Shown here: positions 4,703-5,137 of the stretch, piece by piece
How the letters are laid out: each line of letters begins with the position of its first letter
Position numbering within the stretch: the stretch's first letter is position 1
From: Acidimicrobiaceae bacterium
GTDB lineage: Bacteria > Actinomycetota > Acidimicrobiia > Acidimicrobiales > Microtrichaceae
DNA length: 5,137 bases
Direction: 5' to 3'
NCBI GenBank assembly: GCA_003514205.1
Contig: DORQ01000311.1
Location: forward strand, 12,471 to 17,607
The notes under the pieces: model-generated
The model's database searches: none
Seen by the model: the letters and a program-made list of their open reading frames with translations, nothing else
What the model was told of the DNA's origin: nothing
Position numbers and translations under genes: made by a program

Positions 4703-5137
4703 CTACAGAAGTTGTTCTGCTGCTGCTGTCAATACGGACCGAAGCACCCTCTCGATGTACTCGAACTCCGCAGGACCCGCAATCAGCGGAGGGGACAGCT
4801 GGATGACCGGTTCACCTCTGTCGTCGGTTCGGCAGATGAGGCCCTCTTCAAAGAGCCTGGGGGAGAGGAAGCCTCGTATCAGGTGCTCAGTCTCTGCTGA
4901 GGAGAACTCGGCCTTGGTCTGTTGGTCTCGTACCAGTTCGATGGCCCAGAAATAGCCATCGCCCCGAACGTCACCGACGATGGGGATATCGAGGAGCGAC
5001 TTCAGCATGTTCTGGAATTGACCTTCGTGTGCCAAGACGTTGCCGCAGAGGTCCTCATTCTCCAGAATCGCAAGGTTGGCCAGCGCGACCGCACAACTCA
5101 CTGGATGGCCGCCAAAGGTGATTCCGTGCGCGAATGC
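4703..5137 (-). CDS. Class III PLP-dependent aminotransferase, C-terminal part (5' end outside window)
   Basis: The last 144 residues of a class III (omega-amino acid:pyruvate / ornithine-type) aminotransferase. The frame is open to the window edge and begins Phe-Ala-His-Gly-Ile-Thr-Phe-Gly-Gly-His-Pro-Val-Ser-Cys-Ala-Val-Ala, the well-known stretch in which the Thr contacts the PLP phosphate of the partner subunit. The GTG at 5101 falls inside this motif and is the Val codon, not a start. The small C-terminal domain follows: Val-Gly-Asp-Val-Arg-Gly-Asp-Gly-Tyr-Phe-Trp-Ala-Ile-Glu-Leu, then Asp-Gln-Gln-Thr-Lys, then Glu-Glu-Gly-Leu-Ile, and Gln-Leu-Ser-Pro-Pro-Leu near the end. The catalytic lysine lies upstream, outside the window. 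Family members move an amino group from an omega-amine or amino acid to pyruvate or 2-oxoglutarate; the precise substrate cannot be read here. It is probably the first visible gene of an operon with the DUF2236 and TetR genes. Confidence 0.92.
   Translation of the reverse strand, partial: AFAHGITFGGHPVSCAVALANLAILENEDLCGNVLAHEGQFQNMLKSLLDIPIVGDVRGDGYFWAIELVRDQQTKAEFSSAETEHLIRGFLSPRLFEEGLICRTDDRGEPVIQLSPPLIAGPAEFEYIERVLRSVLTAAAEQLL

Noticed and set aside
4389..4955. Plus-strand open frame across the DUF2236/aminotransferase junction
   Set aside because: It spans the antisense of two clear genes and shows no domain or start signal.

Overview
The window is ordinary, gene-dense bacterial chromosome. 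Moderately high GC, frequent GTG starts, a TetR–MpaB-type gene pair and a solitary RecB/Cas4-type nuclease suggest an actinobacterium (Actinomycetota). That assignment is inference; there is no rRNA or other decisive taxonomic marker. Seven protein genes fill almost all of the sequence, and both terminal genes are cut by the window edges. I see no tRNA, rRNA, CRISPR array, insertion sequence or phage gene.

Layout from left to right. (1) Positions 1-624 (+) hold the C-terminal half of an MFS exporter of the MFS_3/EntS-like type. (2) Its 3' end overlaps tail-to-tail with a minus-strand gene at 602-1561 for a PD-(D/E)XK nuclease that carries the four cysteines of a Cas4/AddB-type iron-sulfur cluster. 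(3) That nuclease lies five bases downstream of a minus-strand gene at 1567-2448 for a SurE-family phosphatase with a lipoprotein signal peptide, so it should be exported and membrane-anchored, unlike textbook SurE. (4) A short divergent intergenic region (2449-2532) with an imperfect inverted repeat separates it from trmL (2533-3111, +), a tRNA wobble-base 2'-O-methyltransferase with an extra C-terminal tail. (5) A second minus-strand cluster follows. Read in transcription order it is a class III (PLP) aminotransferase (4703 to beyond 5137, partial), a DUF2236/MpaB-type putative haem oxygenase (3780-4667), and a TetR-family repressor (3145-3780) whose GTG start overlaps the oxygenase stop codon.

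How the genes may work together. The aminotransferase, oxygenase and TetR genes look like one small catabolic or modifying operon with its own repressor at the end. The SurE lipoprotein and the Fe-S nuclease probably share a transcript starting in the intergenic region at 2449-2532. trmL is a housekeeping gene transcribed divergently from them. The most noteworthy points are the predicted surface-anchored SurE, its tight linkage to an orphan Cas4/AddB-like nuclease, and the translationally coupled oxygenase-repressor pair. I do not see convincing evidence of a wholly new multi-gene system.
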